From: Leucogyrophana mollusca
Taxonomy: Eukaryota > Basidiomycota > Agaricomycetes > Boletales
NCBI GenBank assembly: GCA_021014945.1
Contig: MU266474.1
Location: 1-64,000, forward strand
DNA: 64,000 nucleotides
Reading direction: 5' to 3'
Every line of letters starts with the position of its first letter. The first letter of the stretch is position 1. Positions 11,212 through 21,958 of this stretch are shown piece after piece. The notes beneath the pieces were generated by a model. That model worked only from the letters and a program-made list of their open reading frames with translations. It had not been told where the DNA came from and ran no database searches. Made by a program: the position numbers and the translations under genes.

Positions 11212-11461
11212 TGTCAAAGATATGAGTGATAAATCTTAGAGTATATTCGACTATAACTACACAGTATATATAGTGAATGATAATGGTGCACAGACCAGGT
11301 GAACATATATGTACGAGTTGTTGTACTACATATGGAAAGCATAAAAAGGAATCTATCTAAGTATAACTATGATACTAGAATGTTCCAGTAGTCCATACCG
11401 GCTATGATAAGTCGTATACTAACATGTGATAAGAAAGAAATCATATGCTACATGTTCAACA
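11212..11461 (-). repeat. 5' LTR of the copia element
   Basis: 250 bp with TG...CA ends, differing from the 3' LTR at about three positions (for example CTTTGACA against CTTCGACA at the terminus). Confidence 0.96.
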
Positions 11462-11466
11462 GTTCG
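11462..11466. repeat. 5-bp target-site duplication of the copia element, right copy
   Basis: GTTCG, identical to 4403-4407. Confidence 0.93.
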
Positions 11467-11617
11467 ACCTTCTTGGAGGCCTAATTGGCCATCCAGACAA
11501 AATGGGCCTCAGAATGACCGAGGCCAGATTTTATCTGGACAAAATCGACCAGATTTTGGGTTTTTCGTCCGGACATGAAACACCAAATATCGGGAAAAAA
11601 AATCTGGCCTCCCCCCC

Positions 11618-11665
11618 TACTAGATAGTCCCACGCGTTGGACCGCCCCCAGTGTTGGTCCCTTCG
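11618..11665. repeat. Left terminal inverted repeat of the Fot/pogo-type element
   Basis: TACTAGATAGTCCC, a 16-bp spacer, then CCAGTGTTGGTCCC. It pairs with the end at 18815-18848 except for the spacer. Confidence 0.7.
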
Positions 11666-12085
11666 TTCTAGCACTTGCAAATCTTGTCATATACCTTAGA
11701 AAACTTGGATCTAGGACCCCCCTAGTGCACTCCTGAGGGCCTGCTAATTTTTGGGACGAAATATTTGCTGTCGTGGCCGCCAGAGCGTGCATTACATGTC
11801 AAGGGGCTAATCAGGACTATTGGATGGGGGGCAGGGGGTGCGCAAGATATCCACGGCGTCCGAGAATTCAGATATATGTTTACTATACATATATCTCCCT
11901 AAAACTAATTTTCCGAGACCAACTTCAAGTGCAACAAGTGGAGAGCAGTTCATTGAGCGTCGAGCGTGACATCTGCCACATTGATGCATTCGGCATGGTG
12001 GACTTTCAAACTCTGTGTGTGCCGGAATCCGGCAAAGTCTATGCAAGTGCATCCGGTTGTAGTTTGCTGTTGCTCTCGCGAGCGG

Positions 12086-14850
12086 ATGAAAGCCAAGGTC
12101 CTCTGCCAACTTGACAGAGAGCAGAAGCTTCAGGCAGCCTGCAAGGAACTTCGTGATCAAGTTTTTGTTGGGGAGAAACCCAATTTCAAGGCTACCGCTC
12201 GCAAGCATGCCATACCTCCAACCACTCTTTGCAATCGTTATTTCGGTACTCACCAGCCAGCTAATCAAGCGCATCGAGATAAGCAGCTGCTGTCCGAACA
12301 GCAGGAAAATGTCCTCTGTGAATGGATCGAGAAGCTGGATGCTGAAGGAAACCCCATCAGCAGGCGGACTATTCGACAAAAGGTTTTTGCAATTGCAGGA
12401 CGCTCACCTTCGAGAAACTGGCTGTATCGATTTCTCGGACGCCATCCTGAGATCAAACTCGGGCGGCCATCAGGACTCGATCCTAAACGAGGTCAGTATT
12501 TCAACCGCACAGCAGTCAAGAATCATTTCGATTTGTTACGGGAGGTCATGGAGGAGCATAACATACCCTGGGAGAACGTCTATAATATGGACGAGAAAGG
12601 CTGTCAGCATGGTGGAGGGAGGGGTCAAAGTCGGCTCAAGCACCTCATATCACGACAGAAACGGTCACACTACAAATTTCGTAGTGACAACTTGGAGCTT
12701 GTCACCGTTATCGAGTGTGTGTGCGCGGATGGCACAAACTTGCAGCCCGGATTTGTATTTTCTGGAAAGCAGTTCTCGCCTGAGTGGTTTCAGGTGCATC
12801 CTGACATCTGGTGAGTTATATGCGTCGATTTAGAGTGGGGGGAGACTCACCAAAAGACATTAGCGTCTCGACGTCTCCCAATGGCTGGACCGATGATTTT
12901 CTGGGTGCAGAATGGTTCAAACAGTCCTTCGTGCCACAAGCTACGGCTCGGAACACGAGTGGCCAGCCAATCCTGCTCATATTCGATGGGCATGGCTCCC
13001 ACATGGTCGACGAAATCCGCGAAGCTGCAATCCAGAACAATATTCACCTATTTTGTCTACCAGCCCACACTACCCATAAGCTTCAACCCCTCGATGTTGG
13101 TGTATTTGGGCCACTTCAGCATGCATGGAGGACTCGATGTGATACGGTGGTCAATGAGACCGGCGAGGAAATTCCACGCGAAAATTTCGTCAAAGAATAC
13201 ATGGAGGTACGGAACAAGGCATTCGCACCTGAAACGGTCGAGAAGGCATGGAAAAGGAGCGGCCTTAATCCCATCAATCCTGATATCTTCGTGGACGATG
13301 ATTACGCGCCAAGTAACACAACCTCACGGCATGCGCATTTCCCACCGAGCTTCCCCTCACGTAGTTCTGACGGCGATGAAGACTGGGGATCAGAGACGGA
13401 GACAGAGTCAGATGATGGAAGTTACCATGATTCTGATTTGGACTCGTCGTGGGGTAGCTCAGATGATGGATGGGATGAAGGAGAAGATGCAGGAAGCAAC
13501 GATGATAACGACTTCAATTCTGATGACTCGGATGAGCATGATACGCTTGATGAGATATCAGCCGCACGTGCACGTGGTGATGCTATCCCAGGGTGTCAAG
13601 TTTTTGATTGGCGTGGTCCCCACATGCCTATGAACGCACCGATGCCTCCTTCACCTCTCCTGCATGTCTCTTCAGTTTCGTCCACCTCGAGCTCACCGTC
13701 AATGTCTACAAATTTTGATCCTTCCCAATCCCCTGCCATTTCTACCGACTCTCATCGATCTCGGCGCAGCTCTTCGCAGATTTCGAGCACTGTTTCTTCC
13801 CGGCATACACGATCGATGAGTGCAGCGAGTAATTCCACAACAACGCAGAGCAAGAAATCCCTCGAACAGCAGCCTGCCGCTGCCTTAGAAGAGAATTCGC
13901 GGTTGAAGCAAGAAAATCAGCGACTTTCTGTAAATCTAGTTGCCGTGGAAACTCACTGTGTTATGGTTGGCAATCAGGTCACCGAGTTGAAGAGGCAGGT
14001 GAATAAAGGCCGGAAGAGAAAAGAGAGGCTGATCACAACTGAGGCCAGATGTCTGACATCTGCGAAGGGACTGGAGGTGTGGGAGGCAGAGAAGGCAAAA
14101 CGTGCGGAAAAGCAGAAACAGAAGGACGAGGCCTCACAAAGGTCAGAGGCCCGTAAGGCTGCGTCAGCAGTGAAGCGTGCTGCTCGTGGCCCGAACGCAG
14201 CGTTCGTTGGACCAATCCAGAAGAAGCTCAGACCAGATCTTGTCGAAATTGCAACATCGCTCGGCCTAACATTGCGCCCACGCATCACTGTTCCCGAACT
14301 CAAAGATCTCCTTTTTTCTCACTTCGATTCCCATTCCGATCTGAAATCTGCATCAAAATATGCAGGCCTTTTCCAAGATTCGAGTGCACCCCGCAGGAAG
14401 AAGCGTTTGTCGGCCAATTCCACTTCAAACGACGAGAACGCTATCCCTGACGTGCAGCCTTCAATGCGGCGCAGGCTGGACAGTGCGGGGACTTTTGCAC
14501 CCATATACCAATACCCCGCCCCTTCTGGAAGCGGCTCTATGGTTCCAGCGAGCTCGAACGCTCGAGATTCACCCGCCCTACCTGTTGCCGGTCCCTCACG
14601 GCTACCACTGTCTGATTCCCTTTTACCACAGAATCCCGCCATTCCCCCGGCACACCACTGCTACGACCCGCAACGCTTTTCTCATTATGAAACTCCCATA
14701 GATGCCGGTGATCATGCCACAACACTCTGGCAGACTAATACCATTGCACGTCAAAATCATTGCAACACTCCACCACAATACCCCCCACCATTAGAACATT
14801 ATCATAATTCCTGGCCCTCGCATTTCCCGCGCTTCCCGAGAGCGCCGTAA
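12086..14850 (+). CDS. Fot/pogo-family DDE transposase (DD35D)
   Basis: Two exons, 12086-12810 and 12864-14850, are joined over a 53-bp GTGAGT...TTAG intron that restores the conserved HPDI/VSTSPNGW block, giving about 903 residues. The start is uncertain. The frame is open upstream to 11966 and the ATG at 12086 is the first that fits. Order: Psq-type HTH (about 15-55), CENP-B-type HTH (about 65-125), then the DDE core with D169 (YNMDEKG), D283 (IFDGHGSH) and D319 (LQPLDVGVF), a DD35D spacing like Fot1. A long tail adds an acidic Ser/Asp region (about 430-490), a coiled coil and a SAP-like DNA-binding segment (LVEIATSLGL...PELKDLL). No stop interrupts it, so it may be active and could also mobilise the nearby TA-flanked element. 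Confidence 0.88.
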
Positions 14851-15361
14851 CTGTTGTGTGTTTTGCGTCGAGTTTCCAGTGGTAACATATCTCACATTCA
14901 ACATTATTTCCTCGTACATCCTAGAGCCACATATTACATACATTAATCTACCGGTATAAAGCGCTGTATAATCCCCACGTCGCCCCCCACTGCACCCCTT
15001 GTAACCTCGAGTTTACTTCCGCCCTCGAACCTTTGGTCTTCTGCTGTATCTGCACTCCTGTCATCCGAGCGGAGTGTAAATCGGCAACGGCGGCAGGGTG
15101 TGACATCCTGTGACATCGCTCGGAAAAAAGGTCCAACACTAGGTGATTTCGATACTCCTTCTGGGGATGGGCAACGCCAGTTCGAAAAGCGTGATATTAT
15201 GTAATCAAAGTAACGGTGCAGAGATGGCAAATACATGGTATGGTAGGAATATGGGCTCGTAAATGCTCGTAAGGCAACAGAACCCACCGTAAAATACTAT
15301 TAGTAGATGTAAAAGGTCAGTATAAAATCAGATTATACAAAAGATAAGGGGAAATACGAAT
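14851..15361. other. Spacer between the convergent genes of the Fot/pogo-type element
   Basis: About 0.5 kb between the two stop codons. Apart from an internal GTCCAACACT word resembling the terminal repeat (near 15132), I see no feature here beyond 3' untranslated sequence. Confidence 0.5.
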
Positions 15362-18234
15362 CTAGTCATAAAAATCACCCCCTTCATCGCTGTCGCACTC
15401 CCCTGCATCGAACGCTGCATCCCCGGCACCCTGTGAGCAGGGTTCTTCGCACCCCGTAAGCGCTGAAGTGCTCGGCGTGTCCTTCTCGCGATTGTAGCGC
15501 TCAACAGCGGCCATCAAAACCACGACCTTGGCTGCCCTGGACTTCGGCAGATCCTTTGCTCGAGGTACCTGCTCGTCAAACTGTCGGTGCCATCGGATTT
15601 GAAGGTCAATATCTGAAACCCGCAGCTTCTGGATGTCACCTAGAGTCAGACGAGGCACGACGGCGCCCAACTTGGCGTCTGCTGCATCCTTCCGCACTTT
15701 TTTCCTGGCATCATCCTCTCGATGCTTCCTTGCCACCTCCTTGTCGTGTGCGGCTTGTACAAGACGCCGCTTCTTCTCCCTCCCGAGTGCGTCGTTGCTT
15801 CGTGCCTTCTTGCGTAGGTATTTGCGACCATCCGGACCCATTTTCTTGATGTAAGCGCCTGTTTTGTTCTTCTTGTACATGAAACACGAGTTGAGATGAG
15901 CAAGGGACATATGTGGTGCTCGGCGCAAGGATACACGAACTGTGCCGAGCGCCCCTTCATTGTCGTCGTTAGTTGTCTTCATGTGCGCGAGTTGTCGCTG
16001 TGAGGGAGTCGAATTAGCAATAACACCGCCTGGAGCAAACTCTGCACAAAAGCGTTCCCAGGTGGCCAGAGCGCCTTCAAAGAAAGCGACGAGAAGTCGA
16101 GAGACATGGGGATACCGCTGTGAGTCTTGTGCGATTTGTTGTATGGCGTAGAATGCTTCGGGACGCTCAAACGGTGTCCCGTCGAGGGCTGCGGTCTTGT
16201 ACGAAGCGTCTGGTGCCAGGACGAGATTGATATCGGTGATGAGTCGTTTGAGGTGTTCGATAACCCTGGCGTGCAAAGGTCCTGTGTCCAAGATATTGCT
16301 GGAGGAATTTCGAACCAGTTGGAGATACGGGTGTGTGATACACTGGTTGTATGCCCCGCAGCAGACCACTTCCTCCGTGGTTTTGGTACATAGGAATGCG
16401 TTGTAGACATTCCGCTCGATATTGGTATGTGTTCGACTTTCCTTCTTCACCATGATGATTTCCAGGTACAGGGTGTAACGGTGGTGATTTACGAGCCATT
16501 CGCATGCTGCGTCTCCGTGGCTGTGATATCGGGTGTTGCTCGTATCCGGCCATTGAATGTGGTATCCAAGTTCAGCCTCGAAGTAGAACCGTATGGAATC
16601 CTGCTGACCCTTCTTGTCGTCCTTGTGTCGGAATACTGACCCCGCCAGATTGAAGGCTTTGATGGCTCCTCGCTGGGAAACCTGCACAGCATGAGATTTT
16701 GCTTCTGACGAACCCCCTGATGCAGCTGCTGCATTATCTCGGTTCATCAGAATGACAGGACCCTCGATGCCGTTTTCCCTCCACCATGCTGACATGCGAG
16801 AGGCACCACCTTTGAAGGCATTCAGCTCTTTGTGCATGCAACAACCCGCCCAAACAAAGAAATCGACGACGTTCTTTTCGTCCTCGGAAAGAGATGCGAA
16901 ATGCTCCTGGCCAATTTTGACATGCAACTCGCGGCGTGCTTCTTGTAAACGGAATTCCCTTTCGTCGGCAGAAAGTGTGTCCCATTTCTCCAACCCTCCT
17001 GCAGTCTCGATGACGGTGTTGGTGATTTCCCAAATCATGCTCTCGACATCGTCTGGAGGTAGTGTGGCCAGGGCTTTTTCACCGCGAACTTCTCTCTCGC
17101 ACCATTGCTTCCATTCCGCAATAAGACGTGCAAGCTTCTTTTGATCCTCGGCATGATCGGTGAGCATCCCTTTGACTTTGGCTGGGAATTGTCGTACCTC
17201 CACAGTCTCCTGGCCACCGGCACTCATGCACTCATTATAGGTGGTGTACATGTCCCCAACTCGCTCTTTCCAGCCCTCGAACTGAGTTTTGCTAGTGTGA
17301 TTGACTTCATGCATGACACCGACAAATCTCGTGGTGGTTTGACCATCAGGTAATGCGTATGTGACATGATGTGATTGATAGTTGATATTTTTGTGCGTTG
17401 TGCCGTCACCGCTCAAAGTAACACCTGAATTCGGTGGTTAATAACATTGACCGAACACTTCAAAACTCGGTGAGTCTTACCCTCCGCGTGAACAATCTCA
17501 TCCACAACTTGTGCATCAGACGCGACCCCGCCTTCTCCCACAATCCGACAAGCACTCCGGTCACTCAGATGACCCACTACCTCGACACCAAGTCCTTTCG
17601 ACACAGTATGGATAACCGCATCGACCTTGGCCACTCCCACATCCAGGACGGAAACAAGATCACGGACCATTTCACGAGATGTGTCTGTGATAACCCCATG
17701 TTCCTTCATCATATAGCTATGGGCAGTGGGCACTGCAGCCGCAATTTCGGCAGCCTTATTGACAGCCTGAGCCTTCGAGGCAGCTGCTCGAGAAACTCTC
17801 ATTAACAGTGCATGGTTTCGTTTGGTGAGCTTTTCATTACGTCCTTCGAGGTAATTGACCTTCCTTGTTGCTTCGTCAAGTGCACACTTGCTGTTGCGAG
17901 CTTCCGTGGAGACCTCGATGCAGGTAGCCTTGAGCTCATGCACTGTCTTGTGTAGTGCTACAGCTGCATTCTCCTTGCGAGCTGAGCGTTTGCGCTCATT
18001 TCGGAAGCGTCTCTCATAGGTACGTGACTTCTCCTTTTGTATATCGAGCTCGATGTGTAGCCGTGTCAGAGGGGAGGTGCCAGGGAAACCAGACACAGAG
18101 GAATGTCCCAGGAGAGTTCTATTCTCCTTGTCACCTGGTTTCTTGTTGTTGAGATGCAGTAGATGGGCTTTTTGGGCTGCAGACCGCTTTTTGGAAGGTT
18201 TCCAGCGGTCCCGGTTGCTGTAGGGGGATGGCAT
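15362..18234 (-). CDS. Large protein of unknown function carried by the Fot/pogo-type element (938 aa)
   Basis: Two exons, 18234-17481 and 17424-15362, are joined over a 56-bp GTAAGA...CAG intron (17425-17480). The join reads EGVTLSGDGTTHKN through in phase, giving 938 residues. Residues 1 to about 60 are basic. A coiled coil rich in Arg/Lys/Glu occupies about 60-190. After it comes SGDGTTHKNINYQS, then a long globular part with a Cys-rich patch (EEVVCCGAYNQC). A basic region (RKYLRKKARSNDALGREKKRR) and an acidic C-terminus follow. From memory, proteins with this SGDGTTHKN block recur in many mushroom genomes without known function. The DG and later D/N/E residues could hint at a nuclease fold, but I cannot show it. 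It may be a second transposition protein, a regulator or captured cargo. Confidence 0.8.
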
Positions 18235-18848
18235 CGATGCAGGACACCCCGCCGAGACGCGTCGAGGCGCGTCGCGTCTCGTTGATTGTGCTGACTAAGC
18301 CTGGTATTGCTCCACCAGATAACCCTCCCACAAACTCCCTACCACGACACCGGTAGCTTGAGTTGATGATCGGGATGGTGTTTTTTTTACTTACTGATTG
18401 TATTCTCTGGCAGAAATCAAAAAAATTCTTATTGCTTCTCGTGTTTCAACTACGTACTTGACGTCCAGCAGCAGAATCTCATCAATGTCTCTCACACAAT
18501 ACAATCAGCTCGTAAAATCGAATGTAAGTTACCACATAAGTTTCACGCCATCTGTGCATCCTGACCTCGCAGCGGGATGGACATCCATGTACCACCCTAT
18601 CCGCCACTCCCACCAAGATGGCAATCACTGTCGGAGTCCAAATTCCAGCCTGCGGTTGCCCATCCCCACTCCTTCGCGGTATCTCTCCGCTGCAACAACA
18701 CCACAAATTTTTAAGGACATCAAAGTCTGAGTATTCAAGATAGCATCTTATAGTATGTACTGCTGCAAACCCCGTAATTTAAAATGTAGCCGTTTTCGAG
18801 GAATTTGTTGTTCAGTGAAAAAGGACCAACACTGGGGACCATCTAGTA
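18235..18848. other. Right subterminal region of the Fot/pogo-type element
   Basis: Upstream region of the minus-strand gene. It includes tandem GCGTCG/GCGTCTCG words near 18250-18280 and the right terminal inverted repeat at about 18815-18848. No supported gene. Confidence 0.5.
18815..18848. repeat. Right terminal inverted repeat of the Fot/pogo-type element
   Basis: Read on the minus strand: TACTAGATGGTCCCC then AGTGTTGGTCC, the inverted counterpart of 11618-11665. Confidence 0.7.
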
Positions 18849-19011
18849 TACTCGGGGGTCCTCCACTACCATAGGTAGCGGGAATTTGGATTAAAAAATC
18901 CGCAAATGGACTTGTAGTGGAAGCTTAGGTAAGCATCACACTTCTTGCGTGCAGGCAGCAGGATTGTCCACCTCCAACCTCAGCTCCTCCACACCACTCC
19001 TTGTCGACACC

Positions 19012-20970
19012 ATGGACAAGCTGGATCCTCCCCAAGTGGAAATTGTGGGCCAATTACAGGCCATCTCTAACGGCCATGATACAGAGGTCTTGATCAGCGT
19101 CTTGGAGAGTGTAGGATGGGATATTCAGGTTCGTGCTTACTGGGGGCAGTGTGGTGACAACATTGGGACAGCACTAAGGGCCCCCATCTAGAAAGCTGCA
19201 GAGTTCATCTTTGACGGAGACTTAAGTACAAACCGTCCCATTATAACCCCGGTGGCAGCTTTCGATGTGGATGATTCTCAGCAGTCTATCACACCGGCTG
19301 GCCAAAACGTCTCCAGGAGCCATAACGTTGGAGTACTACTTATATATTTCGGGCCTGGCCTGCGACTGATCATTTTCACTTCCAGCATTTGCGGACCATG
19401 TGGGACGCGCTGATATCGATATTCGCCATGCCAATTCATCTCTTGTCCAGTCTCTTACGATTTACCTTTAGCACATTGCGCATACCTTTCCCCCCCCTAC
19501 ACTTCGCCGGTGCCAACTCATACAGAGCGCTTCGGCCAAGTACAACGGACCCTCGTAACGCCGCCGACCGATGGATACGGGCGCTTGAGGAGGAGACTGG
19601 TGCTTTTCCCATCAATTGTTCGAGGTCTCCCGCCGCAGTTGTCACCGGTGCCCATGCAGGGCCCTCCACGTCCAGAAGACACGCATACATCGCTGAAAAC
19701 CTCGAAGACAGTGCGAGAGTGCTGCCCGACTTCTTCAGTGGAAGTTATGAGGATGTTTTAGACATTTGTCAGAGAGACGGTAGGGTGGCATGCATCATTT
19801 TGGTTAGTGAGGAACACGATGATGTTGCCGAGTTCAAAAGGTACATCCCTACTTCATACTTCTGCTTCATTTACTCATTGTGTTTGTTTTACAGATCGAC
19901 GCTCACGGATCCTGCGTTCGTCAAGACGATGCATGATAATAACTTCGTTGTCTGGGGAGGTGATATTAGGGACCGGGATGCATGGAGCGGTGAGTAATAC
20001 CCATTAGCGCTAATTAATTCTACCCAGACCTCATGCGAACTGTCCCTTAGCCTCGCAGAAACTGCAAGCGACCACCTACCCATTTATTGCATTTTTAGCC
20101 CTGCAGCCGCGTCGAAACCACTCCCCCGCTGCACAGTCGAACTCTTCACCGATTTTGACAACACTTTCACGCCACCAAGGCCGATCCGTCCCGGACACAG
20201 CACCGACGTCTGCTCGCAGCCTAGTACAGCACCTGGAGCAGCAACTTCTACCCCGTGTTACGCCGTTCTTGACACGACACAAGACATTAATACAAGAACG
20301 CGAACGTGATAGGATTCTGCGTGAAGAACAGGATAGAGCATTCAAGGACTCTGCTCGACGGGATAGCGAGCGAGTCGCAGCCAAGATACATGCAGAGAGA
20401 CTGGAGGCGGAACGTCAGCAGAGACAACAAGCGGAAACACGCGAGAAAGAAGAGAGACACAGGATGGAGCAAGAGAGGCGGGAGAAGTATGAGCTTCTCA
20501 GAATGGATTGGCGGCGCTGGATGCGAAAGTCTCTGGTCCCTTCATCTGTAGCCACCTCTGGGCCATCCGTACGCATTGCTGTGAGACTTCCGGACAACGA
20601 GCGAGTGGTCCGCGCGTTCTCGCCGTCATCTACATTGACAGCGCTCTACGCATACGCGGACTCGAAACTCATCCCATCGAACCTTCGACCCGAAGATGAT
20701 CCAGAACATGCTCCCTCGACAGGTCTAGACGGAATCGACGGTTTAGATACCTATATTCAACGGCACTCAGACGGTCCGACTGCTTGGTGGGGCTTCAAAC
20801 TCGCTCTCGCCTATCCTAGACGGGAAATCAAGTGGGAAGCTTCCAAGTGCTTGAGAGATATAGATGGACTACAAGATGGAGGACAGGTAGTTGTGGAACT
20901 CCATAACGGTGGTAGGGTATCTTCGCCGAATGATGCTTCCGATGACGAGTATGATACGGAAAGCGATTAG
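19012..20970 (+). CDS. UBA-UAS-UBX domain membrane protein (FAF2/UBXD8-like, S. pombe Ucp10-like)
   Basis: Five exons (19012-19128, 19192-19332, 19386-19840, 19895-19989, 20051-20970) give 575 residues. An N-terminal UBA-like helix bundle occupies about 8-47, a hydrophobic hairpin about 95-126 (MPIHLLSSLLRF...), and a thioredoxin-like UAS domain about 165-300 (FFSGSYEDVLDICQRDGR...). Then come a charged coiled coil (about 360-420, QERERDRILREEQ) and a C-terminal UBX fold with an acidic tail. Proteins of this layout sit as a hairpin in the ER and lipid-droplet membrane and bring Cdc48/p97 to ubiquitinated substrates in ER-associated degradation. The coding start lies only about 90 bp from the transposon block, so its promoter may have been altered. 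The second intron donor could also be six bases upstream. Confidence 0.88.
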
Positions 20971-21067
20971 GATATATCCCCACATATTCGCCCTGTCCGA
21001 CCTTGGTATAAACCCCGCAGTAGATCATCATGGCTGAGTATATTATATTCGGATGCGTAGCTAACCA

Positions 21068-21716
21068 TCATTGACTGAGGATAGTGCGCACAAAAGATTC
21101 GTAATTAACATTTCCGTCACTGCCAGAGCATCTAAGCATCCGTACATCGTCGTTGTGATCTGTCACTCACCTGCCAATCTGAACACCCTTGAGAAGCTCG
21201 TCAACCTCTTCATCAGACATCTTCTCGCCCAACTGTGTTAGAACGTATCGTAGCTCGCCAGCACCAATGAAACCGTTCCCTTCCTTGTCAAAGACTTGGA
21301 ATCCCCGGATGAACTCCTCTGGGACCTGAAATCAGAGTTGGCCAACTTAGAATAGACAAACAACCTCACCTGGCGTACCCGCTGGTTTGAAGCCATCGGG
21401 TCGGTTCAAGATCGTTAGAAATGTCTTGTAGTCTACTGCTCGAGAGTGGCATTGGCGGGGTCAACATCTGTGCGAAGAAAAGTGTTATGTGCACTCGCCT
21501 TCGCGCGGCGCAGCTGCTATAATCTCAGCAACCTCACTTTGTGTCGGATTCTGTCCTAGTGCACGGACGAGATCTCCCAGTGTTTCGCGAGGGACTGCCC
21601 CCGTACCCTTCTTGTCGAAAAGCGCAAACGCCTCCTTGTACTCTGCCTTTCTATTAATCCAAAGTAAACGACTCATAAGATAGAGATATACTGACCTGCG
21701 TTATCACTCTCAACAT
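21068..21716 (-). CDS. MLC1: Myosin essential light chain (Cdc4/Mlc1 type), with a GC-AG intron
   Basis: Five exons (21716-21696, 21646-21499, 21435-21370, 21318-21171, 21119-21068) give 144 residues, the usual length. EF-hand-like repeats are clear: [20 protein letters not shown], then [19 protein letters not shown], then [14 protein letters not shown] at the end. Such light chains bind IQ motifs of type II and V myosins and are needed for cytokinesis. The second intron (21498-21436) must start with GC (GAAG|GCGAGT) to join PRE to VDYKTF. With any nearby GT donor the frame breaks. The 7-codon first exon is the least certain part. Confidence 0.88.
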
Positions 21717-21833
21717 GAGATCAGCATAGATCACGATGAATCAATGGGCATGGGCTCACCATTCCTTGTTGGTCAACTTCAAAGCACCGTCTTGCAAACT
21801 CACTCAACAGAACCAGGGTCCAGATCGACGCAT

Positions 21834-21846
21834 AACCCTAACCCTA
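21834..21846. promoter_or_regulatory. Telobox-like AACCCTAACCCTA motif upstream of the myosin light chain gene
   Basis: Two head-to-tail copies of the telomeric repeat unit lie about 118 bp upstream of the light chain ATG, in the 240-bp gap after the chaperone gene. Teloboxes are bound by telomere-repeat Myb proteins in several eukaryotes. A promoter role here is inferred only. Confidence 0.4.
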
Positions 21847-21958
21847 CTCGTGATATCCCTGGTCACTCACGGGGCAAGTCCCGCCTCCCATCAAGTTCTC
21901 GCCTCTACTGGCAGCGCGATTATCGGATGAATGTCACTCCTCTGGCCCCGTTTAACAT

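Larger units (their letters stand above)
4408..11461 (-). mobile_element. Full-length Ty1/copia LTR retrotransposon, 7.05 kb
   Basis: Two 250-bp LTRs bound the element. It reads on the minus strand in the order 5' LTR (11212-11461), primer site, a long extra open frame, gag-protease-integrase, reverse transcriptase, RNase H, polypurine tract, 3' LTR (4408-4657). Integrase before reverse transcriptase defines the copia order. The LTRs differ at only about three positions, so the insertion is young. The pol region nevertheless carries an internal deletion with a frame change near 7040, a TGA at 6563-6565 and a frame change near 5345, so this copy cannot make a complete polyprotein by itself. 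Confidence 0.97.
288..11617. mobile_element. TA-flanked element (about 1.05 kb without its insertions) with GGGGGGGAGGC ends
   Basis: The left end GGGGGGGAGGCTAGATT (288-304) is matched in inverted orientation at 11601-11617 (GGGGGGGAGGCCAGATT), and both ends are flanked by TA (286-287 and 11618-11619). Removing the hAT and copia insertions leaves about 1.05 kb: 288-938, 4158-4407 and 11467-11617. The subterminal parts carry many copies of a TCCGGACA-like word (and TCTGGACA) in both orientations, as expected of transposase-binding sites. No coding sequence is recognisable in it, so it is probably a non-autonomous element moved by a TA-targeting transposase. Confidence 0.6.
11618..18848. mobile_element. 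Fot/pogo-type DNA transposon with two genes, 7.2 kb
   Basis: The left end TACTAGATAGTCCC (11618) and the right end, which on the minus strand reads TACTAGATGGTCCCC (from 18848), are inverted repeats. Both continue after a short gap on the left into CCAGTGTTGGTCC. TA follows on the right (18849-18850). Inside are an intact DD35D transposase on the plus strand and a convergent 938-residue gene on the minus strand, about 0.5 kb apart at their 3' ends. The second gene is inside the inverted repeats and so should move with the element. No nonsense codons were seen in either gene, unlike the neighbouring elements. Confidence 0.75.
253..18919. mobile_element. Outermost host of the nest: short palindromic element with CACTACAAG ends
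   Basis: CACTACAAG at 253-261 is repeated in inverted orientation at 18911-18919. Just inside, GGACCCCC at about 273-280 pairs with GGGGGTCC at about 18853-18860. If the two large insertions between 286 and 18850 are removed, about 105 bp remain, forming a palindrome with TA near its centre. That suits TA-targeting elements. CACTACAAG resembles the ends of CACTA transposons, but I found no 2-3 bp target duplication, so the class is only suggested. Confidence 0.35.

Noticed and set aside
15130..15145. Internal GTCCAACACT as the true end of a shorter Fot/pogo element
   Set aside because: It lacks the TACTAGAT terminus and a flanking TA duplication pattern, while 18815-18848 has the full match.
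253..18919. Firm assignment of the outermost element to the CACTA superfamily
   Set aside because: Only nine terminal bases match and no target duplication was found. Reported as a suggestion only.
21436..21498. Frameshift or sequencing error in the myosin light chain gene
   Set aside because: A GC-AG intron restores the conserved join exactly, which is simpler.
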